A stretch of 64,000 nucleotides of DNA from an uncultured Pelagibacteraceae bacterium. Lineage in GTDB: Bacteria; Pseudomonadota; Alphaproteobacteria; Pelagibacterales; Pelagibacteraceae. Both the position numbers and the translations under genes were made by a program. Below are positions 1 through 12,678 of this stretch, in pieces. Where the stretch lies: positions 1 through 64,000 of the forward strand of contig CACJFJ010000001.1 in NCBI GenBank assembly GCA_902592675.1. The letters are read 5' to 3'. Within the stretch, counting starts at the first letter, position 1, and the number at the start of each line of letters is the position of its first letter. Below the pieces are notes generated by a model, which saw nothing but the letters and a program-made list of their open reading frames with translations, did not search any database and was not told the DNA's origin.

Positions 1-1800
1 CCTAAAAATTTCCAAGAATTTAATAGAGTAAAATCTTTCGGTTTTTCTGATAAAAAACTATCTGAATTATCGAATACATCTTTAGATATTGTTAGAAAAA
101 AAAGATCAGCACTTAAAGTTTTTCCTGTATACAAAAAAGTAGATACGTGCGCAGCTGAATTTAAATCTTTTACTCCTTACATGTACTCCACTTATCAGAG
201 AAACTTTTCTATAAGCTCAGAGTGCGAGGCAGAACCCTCTAATAAGAAAAAAATAATTATTCTAGGTGGTGGTCCGAATAGAATTGGTCAAGGAATTGAA
301 TTTGATTATTGTTGTTGTCAGGCAAGCTTTGCTTTAAAAAAAGCAGGTTTCGAGACAATAATGATAAATTGTAATCCAGAAACTGTTTCAACAGATTATG
401 ATACAAGTGATAGATTGTACTTTGAGCCTTTAAAAGAGGAGTATGTTTTTAATATAATCAAGAAAGAACAGGAAAATGGAAATCTTGTAGGTATAATAGC
501 TCAATTTGGCGGACAAACACCAATTAAACTAGCAAAATTTTTACACAATAATAATTTCCCAATACTTGGAACTCAATTTTCATCTATTGATTTAGCTGAA
601 GATAGAGATCGATTTAGAAATCTTCTTAATAAACTTAAACTAAAACAAGCCAAAAGTGGAATTGCAAAAACATTTAATCAAGCTATTCAAATTTCAGAAA
701 AAATAGGTTTGCCCTTAATGGTGAGGCCATCTTATGTTTTGGGCGGAAGAGCAATGGAAATTGTACATGATAAAAGCCAGCTTAAAAAATTCGTGCAAGA
801 AGCATTTAAAGCTGCAGAAGATAATCCAATTCTTATAGATAAATTTATTGATAATGCTATGGAAGTAGACGTTGATGCTATTTCTGATGGCAAACAAGTT
901 CATGTCGCCGGAATTATGCAACACATAGAGGAAGCAGGAATTCATTCTGGAGACTCAGCTTGTAGTCTTCCTCCGGTATCTATAAAACCCTATCTTATCA
1001 AAGAAATAGAGAACCAAACAAAAAAACTAGCGTTAGCTTTAAAAGTTAAAGGTTTTATGAATATTCAGTTTGCAATAAAAAAAGATGAGATATTCGTAAT
1101 TGAAGTAAATCCTAGAGCCAGCCGAACAGTACCTTTTGTCTCTAAAGCGAAGGGAATACCTCTTGCAAAAATAGCATCTAGAATAATGGTAGGAGAAAAG
1201 TTGTCAAAATTTAATTTGAAAGATAAATCTAATGGTATGTATGCTGTTAAAGAAGCTGTTTTTCCATTTAATAAATTTCCTAATAGTGATTTGCTTCTAG
1301 GACCAGAGATGAAATCTACTGGAGAAGTAATGGGATTTGATAAAAACTTTGGTATGGCTTATGCAAAAAGCCAAATAGCATCTTCAAATTCTTTACCGGT
1401 TATGGGTCTAGCTTTTTTATCTTTAAAAGACTCACATAAAGATGAAGGAATAGAGCTTGCAAAAGAATTGTTAAATTTAAATTTTACTTTATGTGCAACA
1501 AGGGGAACAGCTGAATATATAAAAAAACATGGAATGAAATGTAAGGTAATAAATAAAGTAAGTAGTGGATCACCGCATATCGTTGATGTTTTAAACTCTA
1601 AAAAAATTGCGCTTGTTGTTAATACTGGGGGTGGGAATAGCGAATATCGTTTGAGCGATGCTATAGCTTTAAGAAGGGCAACTTTAAAAAATAAAGTTCC
1701 CTACTGTACAAATATGTCAACTGCACTAGCCTGTATTAGTGGAATAAAATCCCTTAAAACAATAAAACTAGAAATTAACTCATTACAGGGTTTAAAATAA
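1..1800 (+). CDS. carB: Carbamoyl-phosphate synthase large subunit (3' part, 5' cut by window edge)
   Basis: This is the C-terminal 599 residues of the large chain (about 1,080 residues when complete) that makes carbamoyl phosphate for arginine and pyrimidine synthesis. The track starts it at an internal ATG (181), but frame 1 is open from base 1 and encodes VYKKVDTCAAEF, a typical CarB segment, so the gene enters from the left. The second half-repeat begins at GGGPNRIGQGIEFDY. The second ATP-grasp domain follows (EVNPRASRTVPFVSKAKG), and then an MGS-like allosteric domain (ATRGTAEYIKKHG) near the C-terminus. No frameshift is visible. The only uncertainty is the missing 5' end. Confidence 0.97.
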   Translation, partial: PKNFQEFNRVKSFGFSDKKLSELSNTSLDIVRKKRSALKVFPVYKKVDTCAAEFKSFTPYMYSTYQRNFSISSECEAEPSNKKKIIILGGGPNRIGQGIEFDYCCCQASFALKKAGFETIMINCNPETVSTDYDTSDRLYFEPLKEEYVFNIIKKEQENGNLVGIIAQFGGQTPIKLAKFLHNNNFPILGTQFSSIDLAEDRDRFRNLLNKLKLKQAKSGIAKTFNQAIQISEKIGLPLMVRPSYVLGGRAMEIVHDKSQLKKFVQEAFKAAEDNPILIDKFIDNAMEVDVDAISDGKQVHVAGIMQHIEEAGIHSGDSACSLPPVSIKPYLIKEIENQTKKLALALKVKGFMNIQFAIKKDEIFVIEVNPRASRTVPFVSKAKGIPLAKIASRIMVGEKLSKFNLKDKSNGMYAVKEAVFPFNKFPNSDLLLGPEMKSTGEVMGFDKNFGMAYAKSQIASSNSLPVMGLAFLSLKDSHKDEGIELAKELLNLNFTLCATRGTAEYIKKHGMKCKVINKVSSGSPHIVDVLNSKKIALVVNTGGGNSEYRLSDAIALRRATLKNKVPYCTNMSTALACISGIKSLKTIKLEINSLQGLK

Positions 1801-1924
1801 TTTATTCAATTAAAAGTTGATTTAATTATTACACTTCTAAGTTGAAGAAGGTAAAAAAAAAAAAAAATTTAATTTTCTTTCGACTAAATTGATTAGTAAG
1901 CTATCCGAAATTGTATATAGAAAA

Positions 1925-2182
1925 ATGAGTTCAGAATTACATAAGTTCAAAGATACATCATTGAACAAAAAAGAAAATTTTTTAAACGCTGAGGTTATAG
2001 ATTTTCCACTGGAAAAAAATGAGAGTAATTTACAAAATCTTGATAGTAAAAACTTAAGTTTTTGGAAACTACATGACAAATCTTATATAAATGAAGATGG
2101 TGACCAGCTAAAAGCGGTTGTGGGTATTTGTTTTATGTTAACTGTGCTTGCATTACTAGGACTATATTCAAATCTTCTTTAA
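1925..2182 (+). CDS. Small hypothetical protein with one C-terminal membrane segment
   Basis: I do not recognise a family. The 85-residue product (from the ATG) has a charged, Lys/Asn/Glu-rich N-terminal part. It ends in one hydrophobic stretch, VVGICFMLTVLALLGLYSN, which looks like a C-terminal membrane anchor. The track uses a TTG at 1889 (97 aa). The ATG at 1925 seems the safer start, but neither has a clear Shine-Dalgarno. It lies about 120 bases after carB and converges on the 2OG oxygenase gene. It is kept because the codon use resembles the neighbours and the gap would otherwise be unusually large here. A SAR11-restricted membrane peptide is possible. Confidence 0.55.
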   Translation: MSSELHKFKDTSLNKKENFLNAEVIDFPLEKNESNLQNLDSKNLSFWKLHDKSYINEDGDQLKAVVGICFMLTVLALLGLYSNLL

Positions 2183-2190
2183 GGTAAAAA

Positions 2191-2853
2191 TTATTCTACC
2201 TTCCAATCAGTTTTAAATGTCACGTAATTGACTTGAATACAGCGTCTTTCTTTAACAATTCTTTTTTTTTCCATACCATGCCAAGTATTAGGACCACTTG
2301 TAAAAAAATAACCATAATTATGCTTATATGGAACAGTTTTAACTTTCTCCATTCTATCATTGTAAAAATCTGTTCCCAAATCTTCAGACTCATTAACATT
2401 ATTTACAAAAATTAAACCTGACATTAACTTTTCTTTAATATCACAATGTGGTTTAAGCCAGAATCCTTCCCTATCACAAATAACTTCAACTCTTACATAA
2501 GAATTTGATAAGTCTTTTCCAATCATTTTTGATATTTGGTTATAAGTTTCTTTTGATTGTAGTTCTTTTATAAATTTCACTAAATTTGGGAAATCTTTAG
2601 CATTATCTTTAGTAATGAAGCATCTAAATTTAATTGCTTTACCACCTGAAGCTATTCCTTCTCTAAATTCAGCTGCACCACCGTCTATCGCTCTTGTACC
2701 ATCATAATTCAAATTATGTTTGCTAACATCTGGAATATCAGCATTGATGATTTCCTGAATTGCTTCATCATTGAGAGCGTTTTTATATTCCCAATGACTA
2801 AAAGGAGACTTATATTCTTTTGAATTATTCAAAATTGAGTTAAGAAAAGTCAT
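2191..2853 (-). CDS. 2OG-Fe(II) oxygenase superfamily protein
   Basis: This is a 220-residue putative non-haem iron, 2-oxoglutarate-dependent oxygenase. The iron-binding facial triad can be read as H136-x-D138 (KPHCDIKEK) and H192 (NTWHGMEKKR). An Arg at 203/204 could bind the 2-oxoglutarate carboxylate. The spacing and the short jelly-roll length fit the small prolyl-hydroxylase-like branch. The substrate cannot be inferred. Its start overlaps the end of the ELM1-like gene by 14 bases on the same strand, so the two are almost certainly cotranscribed and translationally coupled. Similar small oxygenases act on sugars or lipids as well as proteins, and the neighbour hints at a surface-glycan context (inference). 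Confidence 0.8.
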   Translation of the reverse strand: MTFLNSILNNSKEYKSPFSHWEYKNALNDEAIQEIINADIPDVSKHNLNYDGTRAIDGGAAEFREGIASGGKAIKFRCFITKDNAKDFPNLVKFIKELQSKETYNQISKMIGKDLSNSYVRVEVICDREGFWLKPHCDIKEKLMSGLIFVNNVNESEDLGTDFYNDRMEKVKTVPYKHNYGYFFTSGPNTWHGMEKKRIVKERRCIQVNYVTFKTDWKVE

Positions 2854-3790
2854 AATTATCTATCTTTTGTTTTATATAGCTTGAAATTTTATCAGTTTCA
2901 TTAAGTTTTTTATAGTCCCATTTATCAATTGTATCCCCCAAATCTTTAATGATATTTAATGAGGTAAATAATTTATAAAAATTTTGAAATCTCGAATTTT
3001 CTCTAATAGCTTTCATCTGCGCAACATATATAGGTTTTCCAGTCATTGCTGCTTCAGAAATCATAGAGGTAGAATCACACGTAACAATTATGTAATTTGA
3101 TAACTTTAAAGCTGATAAATACGCTTTTTTATCTACACTATCAATTATAATTTCATCTTTTGTAAAATATTTTTGTGCTTTATTAATAATTCTTTTAGGA
3201 GTTCTCATGGATGGAATAAATATTAACTGATAATTTTTTTTAACAAAATTATTCTTAATTTTTAAAAAAATTTCATCAATCAATTTTTCATTAAAGTCGT
3301 AGTATTTATTTGGTCCACCAACAATAAAACTCACTACTTTTTGTTTTTTAATTCTATCTTTAAGATAATTTTCATTTGCTTTTAATTCATCATTTCTCAA
3401 GTAATGAATTGCGCCTTTAGTTAATAGTACATTATTACCAATTAAACCATCGTGTTCTGGTGCAACTACAAAATCAAAATTACCTAAAGATACTTTTGGA
3501 TCTTGAATATGTATATTCATAATATTATTTTTATATTTTCTTTTTAAATAAATTGAAGGAATTACACTTTTTCTTCCACAAGAAATAACAATATGGAATT
3601 TTCTATCAATTTCATTTTTAAAAACAAAATTTTGTACAGGCGTAAATTTTGGTGGAATCAGTTTCCAAAAATTATTAAGTTCAATTTTTTCGTGTATAAA
3701 TTCTAAATCTAGTCCCTTAGCAAGCCCCTCTGCTTGACTAATCATTCCGTGTTTTCCCTCGGTCAATAATAAACCTTTTAATTTAGTCAT
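2840..3790 (-). CDS. ELM1/DUF1022-family protein (glycosyltransferase-like fold)
   Basis: The product is 316 residues. It matches the family named after plant mitochondrial ELM1 (elongated mitochondria 1), which is widespread in alphaproteobacteria. The sequence shows the N-terminal TEGKHGMISQAEGLAKGL segment, the IHIQDPKVSLGNFDFVVAPEHD block and a C-terminal VTCDSTSMISEAAMTGKPIYVA. The last resembles the nucleotide-sugar-binding half of GT-B glycosyltransferases. The bacterial function is not established. A glycosyltransferase role at the envelope is one reading. It is the first gene of a two-gene unit with the 2OG oxygenase, and only 21 bases separate its start from the divergent trxB. Confidence 0.82.
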   Translation of the reverse strand: MTKLKGLLLTEGKHGMISQAEGLAKGLDLEFIHEKIELNNFWKLIPPKFTPVQNFVFKNEIDRKFHIVISCGRKSVIPSIYLKRKYKNNIMNIHIQDPKVSLGNFDFVVAPEHDGLIGNNVLLTKGAIHYLRNDELKANENYLKDRIKKQKVVSFIVGGPNKYYDFNEKLIDEIFLKIKNNFVKKNYQLIFIPSMRTPKRIINKAQKYFTKDEIIIDSVDKKAYLSALKLSNYIIVTCDSTSMISEAAMTGKPIYVAQMKAIRENSRFQNFYKLFTSLNIIKDLGDTIDKWDYKKLNETDKISSYIKQKIDNYDFS

Positions 3791-3811
3791 TAATCACTAT
3801 ATAGCTTTCAT

Positions 3812-4756
3812 ATGAGTCAAAATCCAACTAAACACACAAAAGTGTTAATAATTGGGTCTGGTCCGGCCGGATATACTGCAGCTGTTTATGCTGCAAGAGC
3901 AATGCTCAATCCTATTTTAGTATACGGATCAGAGCCAGGTGGACAATTAACAACAACGACTGATGTTGAAAATTTTCCAGGATTTGCTGATGTAATACAG
4001 GGACCATGGTTAATGGATCAAATGAAAGAACAGGCAAAAGCAGTAGGAACTGAAATGATTGAAGATCACATTAGTTCTGTAAATTTAAAATCAACACCAT
4101 TCGAAGCTATTGGAGATAGTGGTCAAAACTATACTGCAGACAGTATTATCATTTCAACTGGTGCTCAAGCTAGATGGTTAAATTTAAAATCCGAGCAAGA
4201 ATTTAGAGGGTTTGGTGTTTCAGCTTGTGCTACTTGTGATGGATTTTTCTTTAAAGATAAAGAAGTAGCAGTTGTTGGTGGAGGAAATGCTGCAGTGGAA
4301 GAAGCGATGTTTTTGACAAAATTTGCTTCAAAAGTAAAACTAATTCACAGAAGAGATAGTTTAAGAGCAGAAAAAATGCTTCAAAAAAAATTAATGGAAA
4401 ATAAAAAAATCGAAATTATTTGGAACTCCATTGTTGAGGATGTTTTAGGGGATAAAGATCCAAAAAATGTTAAAGGTATCAAAATAAAAAATGTTAAAAC
4501 AAATAAAATTGAGGAAATAAAATTAGACGGAGTATTCATAGCCATTGGTCATGACCCTGCAACCCAGTTATTTAAAGATCAGCTTAATATGGATAAAGAA
4601 GGTTATTTGATAACAAAACCAGACTCAACAGAAACTAATGTACCAGGAGTTTATGCAGCTGGAGATGTTAAAGATAAAACATTTAGGCAAGCCGTAACTG
4701 CTGCTGGCATGGGATGCATGGCAGCGCTAGAGGCTGAAAAGTTTTTGTCTCATTAA
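3812..4756 (+). CDS. trxB: Thioredoxin-disulfide reductase
   Basis: This 314-residue FAD/NADPH flavoenzyme reduces thioredoxin in the cytoplasm. It has an FAD dinucleotide-binding motif (IGSGPAGYTAA, residues about 14-24), the redox-active CATC at 139-142, an NADPH motif (VVGGGNAAVEEA) and a C-terminal YAAGDVKDKTFRQAVTAAGMG FAD loop. Length and domain order are standard for the low-molecular-weight bacterial enzyme. It starts 21 bases from the divergent ELM1-like gene, so both promoters must be squeezed into or beyond that gap. The next gene begins one base after its stop. Confidence 0.96.
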   Translation: MSQNPTKHTKVLIIGSGPAGYTAAVYAARAMLNPILVYGSEPGGQLTTTTDVENFPGFADVIQGPWLMDQMKEQAKAVGTEMIEDHISSVNLKSTPFEAIGDSGQNYTADSIIISTGAQARWLNLKSEQEFRGFGVSACATCDGFFFKDKEVAVVGGGNAAVEEAMFLTKFASKVKLIHRRDSLRAEKMLQKKLMENKKIEIIWNSIVEDVLGDKDPKNVKGIKIKNVKTNKIEEIKLDGVFIAIGHDPATQLFKDQLNMDKEGYLITKPDSTETNVPGVYAAGDVKDKTFRQAVTAAGMGCMAALEAEKFLSH

Positions 4757-4757
4757 A

Positions 4758-5705
4758 GTGAAAAATAATCTCCATGTTCTCTTGGGTGCTACAGTAGCTG
4801 ATGCAGCGGCCAGACCATTACATTGGGTGTATGATCAAAAAAAATTAAATAATTATATTAAAGGCAAAAAAGATTTTTCTTTTTTGAAAAAAAATAAAAG
4901 TCCTTTCTATAATATAAAAACTGGAAAAGTTTCTGGTTATAATGAGATTAGCCAAGTAATGTTTAATACATTGCTAGATGGGCACGAAAATATAGAAAAA
5001 CGTTTCAAAAGAAATATCCTTAAAAATTTTGGCCCAGGAAGTAAATATTGGAAAAATTTAAATCTGAGATCAAAATATAGAAAAGTCAAAGATTGGCGCA
5101 GTATGATTAAGGGACCATGGATACACCAAAATATTATTGAGACGGTAAATAACATTAAGTTAAAAAAGAAGATTTCAGGTGGTGTAAAAGTCAATGAGTC
5201 AGATGGTTTCTGTGCTACACTTCCATATTTTCTGTTTGGCTTTGACTTAAAAAATTTAGAAAAAATTTTCAAAATTGTAACAACTTCAAAAACTAGTTAT
5301 AAATATGCTCTGGCAAAATTTTATCTAATAGACTTTGCGTTAAAGGGAGCCAAAGACCCTGTCAAAGAATTCATTAAAAAATTCAACAAAAATTCTTCTA
5401 TGAAAACAATTGTTAATGACATAAAGAAAATAAAAAGATTAAAATCAAAATTTAATCCAATAATTGTAAGGAAGCTGGGTATGGCCTGTAGTTATCCAGG
5501 AACTTTTAATAGTTCAATGTATACAATCATCAATTCAAAAAATTATAAAGATGCTATTTTAAAAACAATTAAGGCGGGTGGCTGCAATTGTTCAAGAGCA
5601 AATTTTACTGGAGCATACTTTGCTGCTTTAAAAGGTGTAAGTTCTATTCCAAATTCTTGGATTAATAAAACTATTCCAGCAAAAAAGATTTTAAATCAAA
5701 AATAA
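4758..5705 (+). CDS. ADP-ribosylglycohydrolase-like (J1-crystallin-type) protein
   Basis: This 315-residue member of the ADP-ribosylglycohydrolase superfamily starts with GTG one base after trxB, so it is probably cotranscribed. The N-terminal LLGATVADAAARPLHWVYD matches the superfamily opening GAxxGDAxxxPxxW. The C-terminal part shows AGGCNCSRANFTGAYFAALKG, followed by IPNSW. The aspartates that hold the two metal ions in active ADP-ribosylhydrolases (TDDT and GGDTD) appear replaced, the second by GGCNC. It may therefore belong to the crystallin-J1-like branch and have altered or no hydrolase activity. Its stop directly abuts the stop of the convergent aminotransferase gene. Confidence 0.8.
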   Translation: MKNNLHVLLGATVADAAARPLHWVYDQKKLNNYIKGKKDFSFLKKNKSPFYNIKTGKVSGYNEISQVMFNTLLDGHENIEKRFKRNILKNFGPGSKYWKNLNLRSKYRKVKDWRSMIKGPWIHQNIIETVNNIKLKKKISGGVKVNESDGFCATLPYFLFGFDLKNLEKIFKIVTTSKTSYKYALAKFYLIDFALKGAKDPVKEFIKKFNKNSSMKTIVNDIKKIKRLKSKFNPIIVRKLGMACSYPGTFNSSMYTIINSKNYKDAILKTIKAGGCNCSRANFTGAYFAALKGVSSIPNSWINKTIPAKKILNQK

Positions 5706-9088
<3,383 letters not shown>

Positions 9089-9107
<19 letters not shown>

Positions 9108-9844
9108 TTATTACAGGGGGAGCTACCAGAATAGGTGCTGCAATAGCTGAAAAATTATCGGGTCAAAATAAGCAAATTGTAATTCAATATCATAAATCTA
9201 AAACAAAAGCTGAAAACCTAAAAAAAAAACTTCAAAATTATGGAACAAAAATTTATTTAGTTAAAGGAGATCTAAGTAAAGAAAAAGATATCATTAAAAT
9301 TATTAAATTCTCAAAATCAAAAATGAAATTTTTTGACTGTTTAGTAAATAATGCCTCGTTATTTGAAAATGATAAATTAGTAAATTTTACTTCAAAAAGC
9401 TGGGAAAAACACATTTCTACAAATCTTAGAGCTCCTGCTTTTTTATCTAAAGAATTTTCAAAAAATACCAGAGGAAAAAATAATAATATTATTAATATAA
9501 TTGATCAAAGAGTATTTAAATTAACCCCATTTTTTTTCTCATATACATTAAGTAAAACGGGTTTGTATACTTTAACTAAAACTAGTGCGATGAGCCTTTC
9601 ACCCAACATAAGAGTTAATGGGATAGCGCCTGGGCCAACAATTAAAAATAAAAGACAATCGGAAAAACATTTTAAAAGTCAATATTTAGCTACACCACTT
9701 AAACAGCAGGTTGATGTGAATGAGATTTGTAATGCAGTTGACTTTTTTATTAAAAACAGTTCTATTACAGGTCAAGTTTTGGGAATAGACAGTGGTCAAA
9801 GCTTAAATTGGCTAACACCTGATATAATTAGAGGAAAAGAGTGA
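9089..9844 (+). CDS. SDR-family oxidoreductase, pteridine-reductase-like
   Basis: This 251-residue short-chain dehydrogenase/reductase has the cofactor motif TGGATRIG at residues 9-16. This is the TGxxxRxG form typical of pteridine reductases and FolM, instead of the usual TGxxxGxG. The catalytic tyrosine and lysine are in [10 protein letters not shown] (about Y152 and K156), followed by [11 protein letters not shown]. The gene overlaps folB (dihydroneopterin aldolase) by four bases. Context and motif together suggest reduction of dihydropteridines such as dihydromonapterin or dihydrofolate. The exact substrate is inference. Confidence 0.82.
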
Positions 9845-10266
9845 AAAAAAATAATTTTAAAATTGTTAAAATAGATAAAAATAAATCGTTATTTAATTAC
9901 GAAAAAAAAATTTTGATCAACGAATTAATTTTAGATTTAAAGCTTGGCTATTATGATTTTGAAAAAGAAAAAGCCCAAAGGGTAAAATTTAGTCTTGAAA
10001 TAGACTATCAAGATAAAAAACCATCAAATGATAAAGATATAAAATCTATTGTTAACTACAGTACTATTGTAAAACTCATCACAAAGTTAGTCAAAAAGAA
10101 ACATTACAATTTTTTGGAAACTCTTGCTGAAGCTGTTTTTGATGAGCTGTTTAAAGATAGAAGAATTGCAAAAATAATGTTGAAAATTGAAAAATTAGAA
10201 ATTCTAAAAGAATGTTCATCTGTTGGTATCCAAATTACCAAAAAAAGAAGTCATGATAAGTTCTGA
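9841..10266 (+). CDS. folB: Dihydroneopterin aldolase (FolB-like)
   Basis: This 141-residue protein has the FolB fold signature [27 protein letters not shown], with the glutamate that binds the pterin ring. It also has the [12 protein letters not shown] and [13 protein letters not shown] helices conserved in the family. The enzyme makes 6-hydroxymethyl-dihydropterin in folate synthesis. The GTG start overlaps the SDR stop codon (GTGA), a translational-coupling arrangement, and the 3' end overlaps uvrC. An N-terminal extension of about 25 residues precedes the usual FolB start (INELILDL). No ATG exists that would remove it cleanly. Confidence 0.85.
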   Translation: MKKNNFKIVKIDKNKSLFNYEKKILINELILDLKLGYYDFEKEKAQRVKFSLEIDYQDKKPSNDKDIKSIVNYSTIVKLITKLVKKKHYNFLETLAEAVFDELFKDRRIAKIMLKIEKLEILKECSSVGIQITKKRSHDKF

Positions 10267-12088
10267 GATTGGTAGAGAAGTAATAAAAAAAGAACTACCT
10301 CTAATTCCTAAACTTCCTGGTGTATACAGGATGTTAAATGAAAAAGGGGATATTCTTTATGTAGGTAAAGCAAAAAATTTACCTAACAGACTCAAAAGTT
10401 ATGTAGCAGAAAAAAATCATATTATTAGAACTGAAAGAATGTTGTCTCAAACAAGAAAACTTGAGATTACAACTACATCAAATGAAAGTGAAGCTCTTCT
10501 TCTTGAAGCAAATTTAATCAAAAAATATAAACCAAAATTTAATATTCTTTTAAGAGATGATAAGTCTTTTCCATTTATTTTTATTGGTAATAAAGATAAA
10601 TGGCCACAAATAAAAAGACATAGAGGAAAAAAAACAAAAGAAGGTTTTTATTTTGGTCCATTTGCATCTGCTGGATCTGCTAATTGGACTATAAAAATGA
10701 TCCAAAAAATTTTTCATTTAAGAGTTTGTGATGATACAGTTTTTAAAAATAGAGAGCGCCCTTGCATATTATATCAAATCAAAAGATGTTCTGGTCCATG
10801 TGTTGGGTATATAGAAAAAAATGAATATAAAAAAACAGTCGATGATGCGATTGAATTTGTATCTGGCAAATCAAGAAAAATACAAAAAAGTCTCTCAGAC
10901 CAAATGGAAAAGGCAAGCGATAATTTAGATTTTGAAAAAGCTGTAATCTTAAGAGATAGAATAAAATCTTTAAATATTATCCAATCATCACAAAGAATTA
11001 ACGAAGCAAATTTAATTGAAGCCGATGTAATCGCTGGTTATAAAGAATCTGGTAAAACTTGCATTCAGGTTTTCTTTTATCGATCAAAACAAAATTGGGG
11101 TAATCAGGCTTTTTTTCCAAAGCATGATCCCGATGAAAAACTAAGTGATATATTAAACTCCTTCGTTTCTCAATTTTATGAAAATAAAAGTGTTCCATCA
11201 TCAATTATATTATCTGAAGAAATTAAAGAAAAAATTTTAATTGAAAAAACTCTATCTCAAAAAGAGGAAAAGCAAATCGATATATCCATTGGAAAGAAAG
11301 GGTCAAAGTTAAAAGTAATTAATCAGGCAATTAAAAATGCTAAAGATAGCCTAACTAGAAAACTTTACGAAAGTCAGAATAATAAAGAATTATTTGATGC
11401 AGTATCAAATAAATTTAATCTTGAAATAAATATTAATTTGATAGAGGTTTACGATAATAGTCATATCCAAGGAACAAATAGTGTTGGTGCGTTAATCGCC
11501 TATGGAGATGAGGGATTTATAAAAAAAAGATATAGAAAATTTAACATTAAGATTCAAAAAAATGAACAAGATGACTATGGTATGATGCGTGAAGTACTAA
11601 ATCGAAGGTTTAAAAGAGCCATACAAGAGAAAGATAATTATCTCACTTTCCCTGATTTAGTTTTGATCGACGGTGGCAAAGGTCAATATTCAGTAGCTAG
11701 AGAAACTCTCAATGAATTAGGTCTACACGACTTGCCTATTGTTGCAATAGCAAAAGGAAAGCAAAGAAATAGTGGAAATGAGACCTTTTTTCATAATGGT
11801 AAAGAATTTAAATTTACAAAAAACGATCCTACCCTATTTTTTCTTCAAAGAATCAGAGATGAATCGCATAGATTTGCTATTAGCGCTCATAGAGCCAAAA
11901 GAAAAAAAGGGATTAATAAATCATTACTTGATCAAATTGAAGGTATAGGCTCTATAAGAAAAAGAGCATTATTAAATCATTTTGGCTCAGCAAGAGCTGT
12001 TGAATCTGCGAGCTTAGATGAAATTAAATCTGTGGATGGAGTTGAGGAAAAAGTTGCAAAAAAGATATATAATTTTTTTCATGAATAA
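10253..12088 (+). CDS. uvrC: Excinuclease ABC subunit C
   Basis: UvrC is the dual-incision nuclease of nucleotide excision repair. It has an N-terminal GIY-YIG domain ([22 protein letters not shown]), the cysteine-containing central block [17 protein letters not shown] and a UVR motif. The RNase H-like incision domain follows ([17 protein letters not shown], then [10 protein letters not shown]), with C-terminal helix-hairpin-helix repeats ([15 protein letters not shown] and [14 protein letters not shown]). The track uses a TTG at 10223. The ATG at 10253 is preferred: it has an AAAGAAG purine stretch upstream and gives 611 aa, and it overlaps folB by 14 bases. pgsA follows after five bases. 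Confidence 0.97.
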   Translation: MISSEIGREVIKKELPLIPKLPGVYRMLNEKGDILYVGKAKNLPNRLKSYVAEKNHIIRTERMLSQTRKLEITTTSNESEALLLEANLIKKYKPKFNILLRDDKSFPFIFIGNKDKWPQIKRHRGKKTKEGFYFGPFASAGSANWTIKMIQKIFHLRVCDDTVFKNRERPCILYQIKRCSGPCVGYIEKNEYKKTVDDAIEFVSGKSRKIQKSLSDQMEKASDNLDFEKAVILRDRIKSLNIIQSSQRINEANLIEADVIAGYKESGKTCIQVFFYRSKQNWGNQAFFPKHDPDEKLSDILNSFVSQFYENKSVPSSIILSEEIKEKILIEKTLSQKEEKQIDISIGKKGSKLKVINQAIKNAKDSLTRKLYESQNNKELFDAVSNKFNLEININLIEVYDNSHIQGTNSVGALIAYGDEGFIKKRYRKFNIKIQKNEQDDYGMMREVLNRRFKRAIQEKDNYLTFPDLVLIDGGKGQYSVARETLNELGLHDLPIVAIAKGKQRNSGNETFFHNGKEFKFTKNDPTLFFLQRIRDESHRFAISAHRAKRKKGINKSLLDQIEGIGSIRKRALLNHFGSARAVESASLDEIKSVDGVEEKVAKKIYNFFHE

Positions 12089-12093
12089 ATAAT

Positions 12094-12678
12094 ATGCTTA
12101 GAAAAATACCTAATATATTAACTGTTGGTCGAATTTTAATTGTTCCTTTTTTTGTTCTTGCATTTTATCTACCAGGATTTTATGGAGATCTTACGGCTCT
12201 AATTTTATTCATAGTCGCATCATTTACAGATTTTTTAGATGGAATGTTGGCTAGATTACTTGGACAAGAGTCAAAACTTGGTGAACTACTTGATCCAATA
12301 GCAGATAAAATAATTGTAGCTGCTGCACTTATCTTATTAGTTATGGATGGAACGATCCGTAATTACGAAGTAATAGCAGCAATAATTATCTTAACGCGAG
12401 AAATCTTGATTTCTGGTCTAAGAGAATTTCTTGCAAAGGGAAAAATTAAATTGCCAGTTTCAAGTCTTGCTAAATTAAAAACTGTTTTACAAATGGTATC
12501 AATCGCACTTTTACTTTCAGGAGAAACAGGAAATAAGATTATTAATTTTCAAGATTATAATGCTCAAACTATAGGAATAATTCTTTTGTGGCTTTCTGCT
12601 GCCTTAACACTTTTTACAGGTTATGACTATATGCGTAAAGGAATCGATCACGCAATATCTGAGGACAGTAAAGACTAA
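12094..12678 (+). CDS. pgsA: CDP-diacylglycerol-glycerol-3-phosphate 3-phosphatidyltransferase
   Basis: This 194-residue integral membrane enzyme makes phosphatidylglycerol phosphate from CDP-diacylglycerol. The CDP-alcohol phosphotransferase motif is complete (DFLDGMLARLLGQESKLGEL, followed by LDPIADK). Hydrophobic segments flank it: RILIVPFFVLAFYLPGF at the start, and IIGIILLWLSAALTLFTGYDY (approximately) at the end. Placement directly after uvrC is the common proteobacterial order. Its TAA overlaps the stop codon of the convergent ilvE in the four bases CTAA. Confidence 0.96.
   Translation: MLRKIPNILTVGRILIVPFFVLAFYLPGFYGDLTALILFIVASFTDFLDGMLARLLGQESKLGELLDPIADKIIVAAALILLVMDGTIRNYEVIAAIIILTREILISGLREFLAKGKIKLPVSSLAKLKTVLQMVSIALLLSGETGNKIINFQDYNAQTIGIILLWLSAALTLFTGYDYMRKGIDHAISEDSKD

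Noticed and set aside
1837-2079. 80-aa minus-strand ORF spanning the poly-A tract
   Set aside because: It is low complexity (FFFFLPSST from the A run), opposite the more plausible plus-strand gene.
2181-2202. Inverted repeat AAGGTA-N10-TACCTT at the junction of two convergent genes, a possible bidirectional terminator
   Set aside because: The stem is only six pairs with two G-C pairs, there is no flanking T run on either strand, and such repeats are frequent by chance in this composition.
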